Assembly (NCBI GenBank): GCA_037178625.1
Contig: JAWZXG010000028.1
Location: 62,001 to 126,000, forward strand
DNA from: Skeletonema tropicum
Lineage: Eukaryota > Bacillariophyta > Thalassiosirophyceae > Thalassiosirales > Thalassiosiraceae
DNA: 64,000 nt
Direction of reading: 5' to 3'
Positions 1 through 8,009 of the stretch are shown piece after piece. The notes beneath the pieces are model-generated. The model was not told the origin of the DNA and searched no databases. It saw only the letters and a program-made list of their open reading frames with translations. Position numbers and translations under genes: made by a program. Within the stretch, counting starts at the first letter, position 1. Each line of letters opens with the position of its first letter.

Positions 1-302
1 GGGGGGGTGACCCCCCCTGAACAATCAAATCTAAGCCAATCAAAGAAAGAGTCAATCGAAAATTCTAAACCTGGGGGGGCAAGGGGGGGTGTCCCCCCCT
101 GAACAATCAAATCTAAGCCAATCAAAGAAAGAGTCAATCGAAAATTCTAAAAACGGGGGGGCAAGGGGTCAAATCAAGCCAATCAAAGAAAGAGTCGATC
201 GAAAATGCCCGTGAAGGCCAAAGGACACGCCAAAGGGCCCGGACAGAACGACCGACCGACCGACCGACCGAACGACTTAGCTCCTCTCATTATTTAGATT
301 CA
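1..302. repeat. G-rich tandem repeat with GACC microsatellite; inverted copy 29 kb away
   Basis: Two units of about 82 bp begin near 19 and 101, each with the phrase gaacaatcaaatctaagcc and separated by long G and C runs; a third partial unit starts near 167. A (gacc)n tract follows near 250-272. The segment from about 85 to 302 reappears as its reverse complement at 29366-29585, including the gacc tract. Similarity stops sharply at 302, only 34 bp before the ATG of the carrier gene at 337, so the repeat supplies most of that gene's upstream DNA. The left end is cut by the window edge. The element class is unknown; it has no coding capacity. Confidence 0.85.
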
Positions 303-336
303 ACATCATATCTTTTCAATCCACCTCACCACCACC

Positions 337-1212
337 ATGGCTCCCGATAAAGAGCGGCACACGCCCTTCCTAACCTCCCTGATAGCAGGAGGCATGGCCG
401 GCACAACAGTCGATCTCGCCCTCTTCCCCATCGACACGCTCAAAACGCGCCTACAATCTCCACAGGGGTTCGTAGCAGCCGGTGGTTTCCGCGGAGTTTA
501 TCGTGGCGTCATGGCCGCCGCAGCGGGTAGTTCACCCGGCGCGGCACTCTTCTTTGGGACATATGAAACAATGAAACCAGTCATTGCAAACTTGCAGAAC
601 ACCTATCGTGGAGAGGAGGCGTCCTCACCGGCCTTGACACATATGATAGCCGCGTCGATTGGGGAGGCAGCTGCGTGTCTGGTCCGGGTGCCGACGGAGG
701 TTGTGAAATCTAAGATGCAAACGAATGCAGCTGGGGCTAGTTCACTATCGGAAACGTTCAAATTGGTACTTTCAGAGAAGGATGGGAGGGCGTTTGGCTC
801 GCAGATTTTCGGTGGATTGTATCGTGGATATGGAATTACGCTCATGAGAGAGGTTCCCTTTGCATTTATTCAATTTCCACTGTATGAAAGATTGAAGGTA
901 GAATGGGCAAAGGTTCAAGGATATGAAACATCTCCTCTGCAAGCGGCAACTTGTGGGTCATTTTCTGGTGGAGTTGCCGCAGCATTTACAACCCCTCTGG
1001 ATGTGGTCAAGACAAGACTTATGCTTGGATCGGATAAAAATGGAGTCAAGTATCATGGCGTAAATGATGTTGTAGGTAGAATACTGAAAGAAGAAGGCTC
1101 ATCCGTATTCTTGAGTGGGATTCAACCGCGAGTGATGTGGATTTCTATCGGTGGCTTTGTCTTCTTTGGAGCATACGAATCTTATAGATCTCTTTTGATG
1201 AATATTCCCTAA
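337..1212 (+). CDS. Mitochondrial S-adenosylmethionine carrier (SLC25A26/Pet8 type)
   Basis: An intronless frame of 291 aa, the normal length for the mitochondrial carrier family. Three repeats of about 90 residues are visible, each with the PxDxxKxRxQ-type signature: FPIDTLKTRLQ near residue 30, VPTEVVKSKMQ near 119 and TPLDVVKTRLM near 220. The first repeat continues with GGFRGVYRGV and a Gly/Ala-rich segment typical of the SAM carrier subgroup, which exchanges cytosolic SAM for S-adenosylhomocysteine across the inner mitochondrial membrane to feed matrix methylation. The ATG has a good context (accaccatgg). The 5' flank is repeat DNA up to 302. Family assignment is strong; the SAM substrate is inferred from the subgroup pattern and could be tested by phylogeny. 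Confidence 0.9.
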   Translation: MAPDKERHTPFLTSLIAGGMAGTTVDLALFPIDTLKTRLQSPQGFVAAGGFRGVYRGVMAAAAGSSPGAALFFGTYETMKPVIANLQNTYRGEEASSPALTHMIAASIGEAAACLVRVPTEVVKSKMQTNAAGASSLSETFKLVLSEKDGRAFGSQIFGGLYRGYGITLMREVPFAFIQFPLYERLKVEWAKVQGYETSPLQAATCGSFSGGVAAAFTTPLDVVKTRLMLGSDKNGVKYHGVNDVVGRILKEEGSSVFLSGIQPRVMWISIGGFVFFGAYESYRSLLMNIP

Positions 1213-1307
1213 TGACAAAATGCAATAACATTTCATCATTTCCATTTAAGTTGTTATGAGCAAATATTTTGATCACATTCTTTTGTTGTGCATATGAACT
1301 TTCACAC

Positions 1308-2051
1308 TCAACGAAGCGTTTCAATTCTTCTTTTCGTGCATTGAAATATTGCAACATCGACTGTAATGCCCTTCAGCTTTTTTATTTCAAGTAAGGCAAC
1401 GTTTATGGTCGGGCCAAAGTCTGGTGGGTCTGCAGTGACCCCGTTGACAAGTGCTATTCCTACGCAAACCTGCCCAGGCTCACAGTTTGATGCAACTCGT
1501 GCTGCTCTGTTAACAATAGGCCCGAAGTAGTCTGCCATCCCAGTCGTTTTGTGGGGGCCCATAGCAGTGAATGGCCCAGAGAGGATACCAACTTTGAACA
1601 TGTTCTCACAGTCGACATTACCCAAAAGGTCAAGATTTGATAAAGAAGCCTTAAGATTCAGACCGAATGTAACTGCGTGTGCCATCCGATCGAATGCAAG
1701 CATCCAGCACCCCGCGTCCTCCTGACACTCGTAACCTGGGGGATTGAGCGTCAATAACTGTTTACGGAGATGCTTTGCGAGCTTCTTAAGATTGGGCACG
1801 CGATTGTCCGGGTTGTCATCCAGTCCCACAGTGTAAACAAAGCAAATTGTGACTCTTCCATTGGCATAGGGGGCGTTGAGAAAAGAAGTGGTGAGCTGTC
1901 TCTTCGATATCAATGGAGGGAACAACCGCCCGTTCACCAAAGATGAATCCTTGATTTCATATCCAGCTGGGCCACCCTCTTCATTTGGGACATCGCGGCG
2001 ACCACGAGCTTCAAAAAAGTCAAATGCGAGGTCAGTAGGCACTAGCTGCAT
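1308..2051 (-). CDS. Class III adenylyl/guanylyl cyclase-like domain, degenerate; 5' end uncertain
   Basis: A 247-aa frame whose C-terminal half matches the class III cyclase fold: VGILSGPFTAMG, then YFGPIVNRAARVAS and EPGQVCVG, which keep the Asn and Arg of the VNxAxR motif. The two metal-binding Asp positions look lost. The strand-1 motif, normally F-x-D-I-x-G-F, reads CFVYTVGLDD, and the usual GD pair reads AGCWMLAF. The protein may be an inactive pseudo-cyclase or a regulatory subunit. In-frame codons continue about 15 residues upstream of the ATG before a stop, and the 2096-2197 repeat abuts there, so the gene may be 5'-truncated or have an unseen upstream exon. It is convergent with the SAM carrier gene. 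Confidence 0.7.
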   Translation of the reverse strand: MQLVPTDLAFDFFEARGRRDVPNEEGGPAGYEIKDSSLVNGRLFPPLISKRQLTTSFLNAPYANGRVTICFVYTVGLDDNPDNRVPNLKKLAKHLRKQLLTLNPPGYECQEDAGCWMLAFDRMAHAVTFGLNLKASLSNLDLLGNVDCENMFKVGILSGPFTAMGPHKTTGMADYFGPIVNRAARVASNCEPGQVCVGIALVNGVTADPPDFGPTINVALLEIKKLKGITVDVAIFQCTKRRIETLR

Positions 2052-2095
2052 GATTCGCCGCGAGTAGCGGGTGGTTGTATACCCAATCCCGACAA

Positions 2096-2197
2096 GAATT
2101 TAAACCTGGAGGGGCTCGGGCTGGTCCCGAAGAAGCCTGTGTAGCCTGCCGGGAACTAACTGGTCGACGGATGTGGAAAGCGAACGCCTTGGTGCAG
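2096..2197. repeat. 102-bp dispersed repeat, inverted copy at 21895-21996
   Basis: The 102 bases match the reverse complement of 21895-21996 with three mismatches seen by eye (about 97%). The copy here lies directly upstream of the cyclase-like frame. No function is recognised. Both strands are open through the repeat, so it may be a fragment of an exon or of a mobile element. Confidence 0.85.
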
Positions 2198-2634
2198 CTC
2201 AAGTACCTCTACATAGTATTATTGTACTCCCTAGCTTCTGTTCCAAAAGAGAGATACGCTCTCAAAGGTATCCTACTCGATCTACTAGATATGACAATGC
2301 ACTGAAAACGATAGCACTTAATTATATGATGTTGTCTACTCACTCTCATCTTTCTCTCTAGAATGACACGAGCTAGCTGGACGACGGAGGATATTCTTCG
2401 ATACCCTCACACAGGTTCGCTAAAACTTCTTCTTCGAGCGGTCAGATCAAGCAGCAAGCGGGTCGCATCAGAAGAACAATAAGGGTGATAGTTCCCTACC
2501 ACTCCAATTTCACTGTTGACACTACTTGTATCAAGATGCCGATCTCTTAAAGCTTAGAAACACGTGAAACATCAATCATTTATATTCATAATACATAAAT
2601 GAATCGATCACTTCGGCTTGTTTGTACTACCTAT
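2198..2634. other. Intergenic, nothing recognised
   Basis: No supported gene. Short open frames on the plus strand have no family resemblance and overlap each other. The segment lies between the 102-bp repeat and the inverted duplication starting near 2635. Confidence 0.5.
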
Positions 2635-2884
2635 CTGGATTATACAGAAGTAGAAGACTTCAGCATTCTTGCGGTACAAATGCGAGATACCCGCATAAGA
2701 TTGATTAGGTTTAAGAGAGGAGATAGTCAATAGGAGTTGAATATATAGGTAAATCATGCGTGATATGCTTACACAGCAATAATTGTGAATCCAAGCCACT
2801 TGGTTGGTGGAAACTATCCATCTCATTGGGCAATTCACGTGAAATCGGTTGCTGAAACAACGATAATATCAGAAGCCACATTCT

Positions 2885-3249
2885 TTAGAACTTTTCATAT
2901 GGAAGCTCCTCGATGACAGGGCACACTCCAAACGTGTTACACTGAATCAATGTCATTCCAGGCTGTCCAAGATAACTGAACGGCGCATCCGCCTTGTGCT
3001 CACACGAGTAAGTAGTGTACCCGTAAGGTGGTGTGGATCTCTGAACACATACCCAGCACTCGTCGTTGGCTCCCCTGCTGCATTGTGCGTTGCAAGCATG
3101 CTCGGAGAGAAACGCGCCTACTTTCCACACGATGATTTCGTTGGGCATGGCCGTTACAATTTCTGATATGCCGCATGGACACCCTCTCACATCTCCAAGC
3201 CCGCACTCCCACCACGTGTACGTGACGGGAGGCAAATCTCTGCCCTGAT
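2885..3249 (-). pseudogene. 5'-truncated copy of the small Cys-rich secreted-protein gene
   Basis: The minus-strand frame encodes the C-terminal half of the protein seen intact at its 5' end at 22729. Shared motifs include VTYTWW near the break, LSEHACNAQCSRG and the terminal PVIEELPYEKF. Signal peptide and first exon part are missing because of a deletion whose junction is near 3247-3265. The open frame starts at a TTG, not an ATG. Unlike copy B, this copy is in frame through the AQCSRG region, where it reads a mixed ggggagcc rather than a run of eight G. Function is unknown. It could be transcribed only if a new promoter and start were gained. Confidence 0.75.
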
Positions 3250-3267
3250 CACAGTGGCACAGGAAAA

Positions 3268-3780
3268 GTGAAATACTGTACGTTTGTCAAATCCTACCTG
3301 TGACTTCAATAACGGGAGTTAGTGGACAAGTGAGGTATCAATGAGCTTCTACGGACAATATAAATAACATTGACGCTTTGAAATAGGGTCAACATCCTAG
3401 TAGTTACTGAGTTATGGCTATGTAGTAGCCCATTTTCACCATGGTTGTGTCGTTTTAGATGCCATAATCGGATGTGAGTCAGGGCAAAAGACCTAGTTTT
3501 ACCTTCAATACGTAGGAATTAGTATTGTAGTGCCAGTTACTGTCACACAGACAAATTAAACTGATCTTTCTCGAGTAGGGTAAAATAGGCTTTGAAAACC
3601 ACTTTTGAAGTAGATAGAGGAGTGCAAAATTATTAATTTTGGGCTTCGACAGTGCATTCTATCTACTAGTTCCGACAGAGGTAACGTCGAAAAGAATTTT
3701 CGAAAAATTCCTTCTGGAAGCTAAAAAAGTGGTTTTCAAACTTTTATGTAGGATTTGAAAGCAAACGTACAGTATTATGT
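3268..3780. repeat. Fold-back sequence, possible small non-autonomous element
   Basis: The left end (gtgaaatactgtacgtttg, then tcaaatcctac) matches the reverse complement of the right end near 3747-3780 over about 28 bases with a small gap. A second inverted pair lies inside: gaaaaccactttt near 3594 and aaagtggttttc near 3726. The segment interrupts copy A of the inverted duplication and is absent from copy B, as an insertion would be. A clear target duplication was not found, so the boundaries are approximate. Confidence 0.45.
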
Positions 3781-4530
3781 ACCCCAGGCGGCACCAAAAA
3801 AAAATTTTTTGAGCCATCACACAACCACAATGACAGCCGCTGCACTACTACACTAATAATTCAAACCACACTAGGATTTACATCATAATATTTTATACAC
3901 ACTCTCTCTAATAGGTGCGTAACAATATTCTGTCGTTGGTTTTGGTGTTCTTTTTGAATTGATCGTCGTAATTCGTCTACACATACACACATAATTTTGA
4001 ATTTTTTGGCATAAAAATAACGCTCGTGACATGTCAGAAGAAGATGCATCAATGCTATTAATAAGTCTATCTCACACATTTCCTGGTTTCATCTCGTTCC
4101 ATACGTCCAGGAGTACAATAATCTAAGTATCTATCCAAGCTTCTTCAGAAGGCTAGAGTTATACCCGTCCTCGGAGCGGCTCTAGTCCCGTATATTCGTG
4201 ACTCACCAGCGTTAGGAGTAAGAAGCTTGTTCCCGCCGCCGCACGCACAATCTAACATAAGTTATCATCTTTTGATACTCTTTGAACTCATCTTTTGATA
4301 CTCTTTGAACTGATCAAGACAGTTTAACACTCGGTATTGAATATCATCTTATGTTGGTAGAGGTGACCCATTTGACCGCTTTAAAAAGCCTTCCCAACAA
4401 GAGTAATAAAGTTCAAGTTTTAAGTACATAGGAGTACTTATCTGCAATGTTATGACGTCATTTGGCCTGCAACACACACGTTGGAATGTACTTAGAGGAT
4501 ATGTACGTAAGTAGAAATACTAGTACAGTA

Positions 4531-4669
4531 GTTAGTTGGTAGAGAGATGGTAGAGAGATGGTAGAGAGTTGGTAGAGAGATGGTAGAGAGGTGGTAGAGA
4601 GAGGTAGAGAGTTGGTAGAGAGAGGTAGAGAGTTGGTAGAGAGATGGTAGAGAGTTGGTAGAGAGTTGG
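4531..4669. repeat. 12-bp minisatellite (gttggtagagag)
   Basis: More than ten imperfect copies of gttggtagagag or gatggtagagag in tandem. The array resumes for one or two units after 5367, so a TIR element (4672-5365) has inserted into it. A related array lies at 11859-11987. The frames through it are low complexity and not taken as genes. Confidence 0.9.
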
Positions 4670-4671
4670 TA

Positions 4672-5365
4672 CCCTAATTTATGGTGGTAACGAGACTAGT
4701 CTCGTTTTGGATTTTTCCTTAGTCTCGTTACCAAGGCCACCTCGAGAAACTAGTCTCGTTATTGAAAAGTGGTCTCGTTATTAAAAAATGGTCTCGTTAT
4801 GGCTTAACCTATCTATCCTCCTTCTTTTTTCAGATCTTCAAACACCTTCTCGGCGCCCATTCTCATGACTAGCTTCGAGTCATCAAACCAGGACATGAGG
4901 GTGTCGTCCGGCACAAGTTTGAGGTGCTCGACATGTGTCCTAGTTTCTCAATCCCATTCGTTACTGCTTCATTAATTTCAAGCCCATGTTTAATAAACCA
5001 ATTCTTAACTTGAGTTGTGATCATGGTGGCTAAATTATTCCTCCTTATTATTTTGATACTATTGTAAGTGAGCAATGCAATGCGATGCGATGCAATGCAA
5101 TGCAACGCACGCAGATGCGATGAAATGCAATGCAACGCACGCAGATGCGATGAAATGCAGAAGTTTGCGCCGGCTCGGACGGATGGCCGGGGCTGTTCTG
5201 TGTTGATCTTGTAAAGACTTTTCTCAAAAGGGAGAAACTTCTCACAAAAAAGATGCCAATCTCTAGTCTCGTTATGGCCCTTGCCGGACATGTCTCGTTA
5301 TCAAAAGAGACCCGATCACTAGTCTCGTTTTCTCGAAGTGGTCTCGTTGCCACCATAAATTAGGG
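4672..5365. mobile_element. TIR element of 694 bp with TA target duplication (Tc1/mariner-like, non-autonomous)
   Basis: The ends are inverted repeats of at least 25 bp starting ccctaatttatggtgg, with one mismatch between arms. TA flanks both sides (4670-4671 and 5366-5367), consistent with the Tc1/mariner target rule. The octamer gtctcgtt or its complement recurs about ten times within 130 bp of the two ends, perhaps as transposase binding sites. The middle holds a short repeat block of gcaatgcgatg type (5073-5160). A minus-strand stretch near 4850-4950 reads like protein (LMSWFDDSKL) but is broken, so it may be a remnant of a transposase or a captured gene. No intact transposase is present. 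Confidence 0.8.
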
Positions 5366-5413
5366 TAGGTAGAGAGTTGTAGGCATCATCATATTATTCA
5401 TCACTAGAGATAC

Positions 5414-5577
5414 TGATGGTGTGTGTCGAGTCAACTCGCTCGTGACGCACAGGGAGTACCGGTTGAACCGATCTTGCGGAAGATCGGTCATCCGGCTCCA
5501 CCCTTTTTAGCGTAGCCAACCACTGTAACCATAAACCAAAGTTATGTCTCCAGTAGTTGACTCTTCTGGCGTCATCA
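5414..5577 (+). repeat. 5' LTR (164 bp)
   Basis: Starts tgatggtgtgtgtcgag and ends ggcgtcatca. It contains a 9-bp perfect hairpin (accgatctt, loop gcgg, then aagatcggt) that could matter for RNA structure or termination. Identical to the 3' LTR. Confidence 0.93.
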
Positions 5578-5682
5578 GGTAGAGCCCGTTCAACAAGCAA
5601 GAGAGCTCAATCGCATTGGATACCCCAGCATTGAGTATCATCTTTGCTTCTTCCTCCATCGTTTATCACCCATCCCCCCACT

Positions 5683-7533
5683 ATGACTATGCCGACAGTC
5701 TCCCAAACCACGAGATCGTCGGCTAGTGCCAGTCCATTCTTCTTTGCATCACCTTACAAAGGAGACGTCCGAAATGCCAAAGCCAAGCCAGGTGGTGTTC
5801 TCCATGTAAGGGGGGACACTGCCTCGGCTCCCACCATCCACTACTGGCTCGAGCATCTGTCACTAGCTGAAGCCAATGCCAAATATTTTTTCGCCATCGG
5901 CTTTACCAACTACAGCTTCACGAGTTATACATCGTCTGCCAACTGGAACAAAACCTATCCTAACGCACCCATCACAGGTATTGCTCCAATCACTCAACCA
6001 CCACCACCACCTTCACCAAGGGCTCCTGCTGCACCACCCCGGCCTCCTCCCACTCCAGCGGCGAGTGTTACGACGGTCAGTTCAGTGGCATCAGCACATG
6101 CTCCTCCCACACCTCCAGCTACTGTTCCTCCACCGAACACGCCTGCTCCGGCTTCTTCAACGGCTCAGAGCGTGCCACCTGTCACCATTCCTGACGGTAT
6201 CTCAATCGACCGAGATTTGTTCAACCAACTTCTGACGTTGCTCAACGCACAACTCCAGCAGCGTCAACAGCAGCCAGCACCAGTTGTTTCTCCCGTCGTA
6301 TCAGCTCCTCCCATTCCTCAATGGGATGGTACTCCCGATACAGTCTCTCTATTCCTTGAGGCCCTTGCGGATTACAAATACCACGTGTACTTTACCTCGG
6401 CCAACATCGATTGGGAGGCCGACTCATCTCCTCCCACCCCACAAAATATTCACATCCGTTCTGAACTTCTCCGCACCTTGAAACCTTTTCCCATCCTTTA
6501 TAGTTTTCTCGGCAAGCCACAATATGAACGTGATGGGATCCGCATGCTTCGTGATCTCATCGAAAAACTCAATCCTACCCGTCCGGAAAATCTTCTCAAT
6601 TCAGTCATCGAACTAGTCGGTTTGCAACAGGCTCCCAACGAAACAGGCGTCCAATTTATGTGCCGTCTTAGGGGCCTCTACTCCCGCCTCAAGGACATCA
6701 CAATTTCGAAGATATTTACCACCCTTGCCATCGCTGGTCTCGATCCCGAACTCTACGTTGGGCTCATCATGAGATACCGTGCCGGTGATCCTTCTGTTAC
6801 CGAAGCCTCCATCTACGAGCTTGGCGAGGAAGTTGAGGCCGAAGACACCCGTCGTCCCATTACTGAACGTGGTACTTCGTCGTCTCCTTCTACCGTCATG
6901 GCCCGCCGTGCCAGTCAAGACCCTACCCCTCCTCCTCCAAGTACTGATCCCAAGCCAACCATCTCCTACCCACCGTCAAAGGCCCAAAAGTGGAAAGACA
7001 TCAAAGCAGCTTTCTTGGATAAAGAGTTCTGCCCCATTTGTTTTCACCGCAGCGACTACCATATCAATGTCGGATGCCCTGCTCTTGCTTCCCTGGGCTT
7101 AGTCATTGTGAAGGACGAAGACAAAGCTGCCGAGATCATTGCCGCCTACAAGGCCAATACAAATAAGCCTCCTCGTCCTCCTTCTGACGATTCCACCACC
7201 GCTGATCAAGATGATGACGCAGCTTCAGCCCGTCGGGCCTCAGCCAAATCGTCTTCTTCCAAACGAAAGTCTAAATCAAAATCTACCAAATCCACTGCGG
7301 CAGCTAAAGCTTCAGCTAAAGCTTCTGCCGCCTCCGCTTCTCCTCAGGGGGGCCAGTTGAAGTCTCCTCCGGAACAGCTTTCTACTAAGGGGGGCCAGTT
7401 GGAGTCTCCTCCTGAACAGCCACCTATGGTTTCCGATACGAATCCTTACAAGATCCCAGATACAATGTACGAAGAATACAGCTCTGACGAGGATGATGAT
7501 GAGGAATTCTATCTTGAAACTTTTGCCACTTAA
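5683..7533 (+). CDS. Gag-like polyprotein of an LTR retrotransposon
   Basis: 616 aa from the ATG at 5683; the frame is open back to a TTG at 5644 but no earlier ATG exists. Order: a short N-terminal domain with a WLEH/FFAIG region, a long Pro/Ala-rich linker (about residues 105-180), a capsid-like helical region from about 205 (PQWDGTPDTVSLFLEAL) to 395, and a CCHC-type box near residue 450 (CPICFHRSDYHINVGC). A Ser/Lys/Ala-rich basic tail follows, with a repeated GGQL(K/E)SPPEQ motif and an acidic C-terminus. The CPIC...H...C box resembles Gag zinc boxes of diatom Copia-like elements. The protein would form the particle that packages the element RNA. No pol frame follows. Confidence 0.85.
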   Translation: MTMPTVSQTTRSSASASPFFFASPYKGDVRNAKAKPGGVLHVRGDTASAPTIHYWLEHLSLAEANAKYFFAIGFTNYSFTSYTSSANWNKTYPNAPITGIAPITQPPPPPSPRAPAAPPRPPPTPAASVTTVSSVASAHAPPTPPATVPPPNTPAPASSTAQSVPPVTIPDGISIDRDLFNQLLTLLNAQLQQRQQQPAPVVSPVVSAPPIPQWDGTPDTVSLFLEALADYKYHVYFTSANIDWEADSSPPTPQNIHIRSELLRTLKPFPILYSFLGKPQYERDGIRMLRDLIEKLNPTRPENLLNSVIELVGLQQAPNETGVQFMCRLRGLYSRLKDITISKIFTTLAIAGLDPELYVGLIMRYRAGDPSVTEASIYELGEEVEAEDTRRPITERGTSSSPSTVMARRASQDPTPPPPSTDPKPTISYPPSKAQKWKDIKAAFLDKEFCPICFHRSDYHINVGCPALASLGLVIVKDEDKAAEIIAAYKANTNKPPRPPSDDSTTADQDDDAASARRASAKSSSSKRKSKSKSTKSTAAAKASAKASAASASPQGGQLKSPPEQLSTKGGQLESPPEQPPMVSDTNPYKIPDTMYEEYSSDEDDDEEFYLETFAT

Positions 7534-7613
7534 TTTCTTGCCCCGATCTATTCTCACTTTGCGTTCCCAGAGAGTCTCCGACTGCTCATCTCACTCGTCT
7601 CTCGACAGGGGGG

Positions 7614-7777
7614 TGATGGTGTGTGTCGAGTCAACTCGCTCGTGACGCACAGGGAGTACCGGTTGAACCGATCTTGCGGAAGATCGGTCATCCGGCTCCA
7701 CCCTTTTTAGCGTAGCCAACCACTGTAACCATAAACCAAAGTTATGTCTCCAGTAGTTGACTCTTCTGGCGTCATCA
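7614..7777 (+). repeat. 3' LTR (164 bp)
   Basis: Identical to 5414-5577, including the internal hairpin. Preceded directly by the purine tract at 7606-7613. Confidence 0.93.
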
Positions 7778-8009
7778 GATATATACTTGTATTCATTGCA
7801 GAAGTACCTACTCTCAGAAACGGCGAATTTTAGAGAAAGCAGAACTTGCCGCCACTAAACTTCCACTCAACTGCATGTTACTTTGTGTAGAAAAGTATTA
7901 TGATGATGTCCTCTATCTAACCAATAACTCTTGCATGATGCGATGTAGAAGATGTTCGCCTTTGCAAAACAATCAGCTCAGACTCGTGGAACTCAACCAC
8001 CGCCGGGAT

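Larger units (their letters stand above)
2635..4475. repeat. Copy A of an inverted segmental duplication (copy B at 22155-23543)
   Basis: 2635-3255 is the reverse complement of about 22920-23543 with scattered differences, covering the 3' half and downstream region of a Cys-rich protein gene. 4260-4475 is the reverse complement of about 22160-22335, the distal upstream region. Copy A differs from B in two ways. It lacks about 525 bp around the 5' half of the gene: the sequence jumps from the 22378-22396 equivalent to the 22920 equivalent near 3247-3265. It also carries about 1 kb of extra DNA between 3268 and 4260, including a fold-back sequence. Confidence 0.75.
5414..7777 (+). mobile_element. 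Complete LTR retrotransposon encoding only Gag (TR-GAG-like)
   Basis: Two 164-bp direct repeats, identical base for base by eye (5414-5577 and 7614-7777), start TG and end CA. They flank 2036 bp whose only long frame is a Gag. A purine tract (cagggggg) abuts the right LTR. The flanks gatac (5409-5413) and gatat (7778-7782) suggest a 5-bp target duplication with one change. No protease, integrase, reverse transcriptase or RNase H is present and there is no room for them. The element must be mobilised by a related autonomous Copia-type element. Identical LTRs imply very recent insertion. Confidence 0.92.

Noticed and set aside
1..160. G-rich left end as a telomere
   Set aside because: The units are 82 bp and irregular, not short telomeric repeats, and an internal inverted copy exists at 29366-29585.
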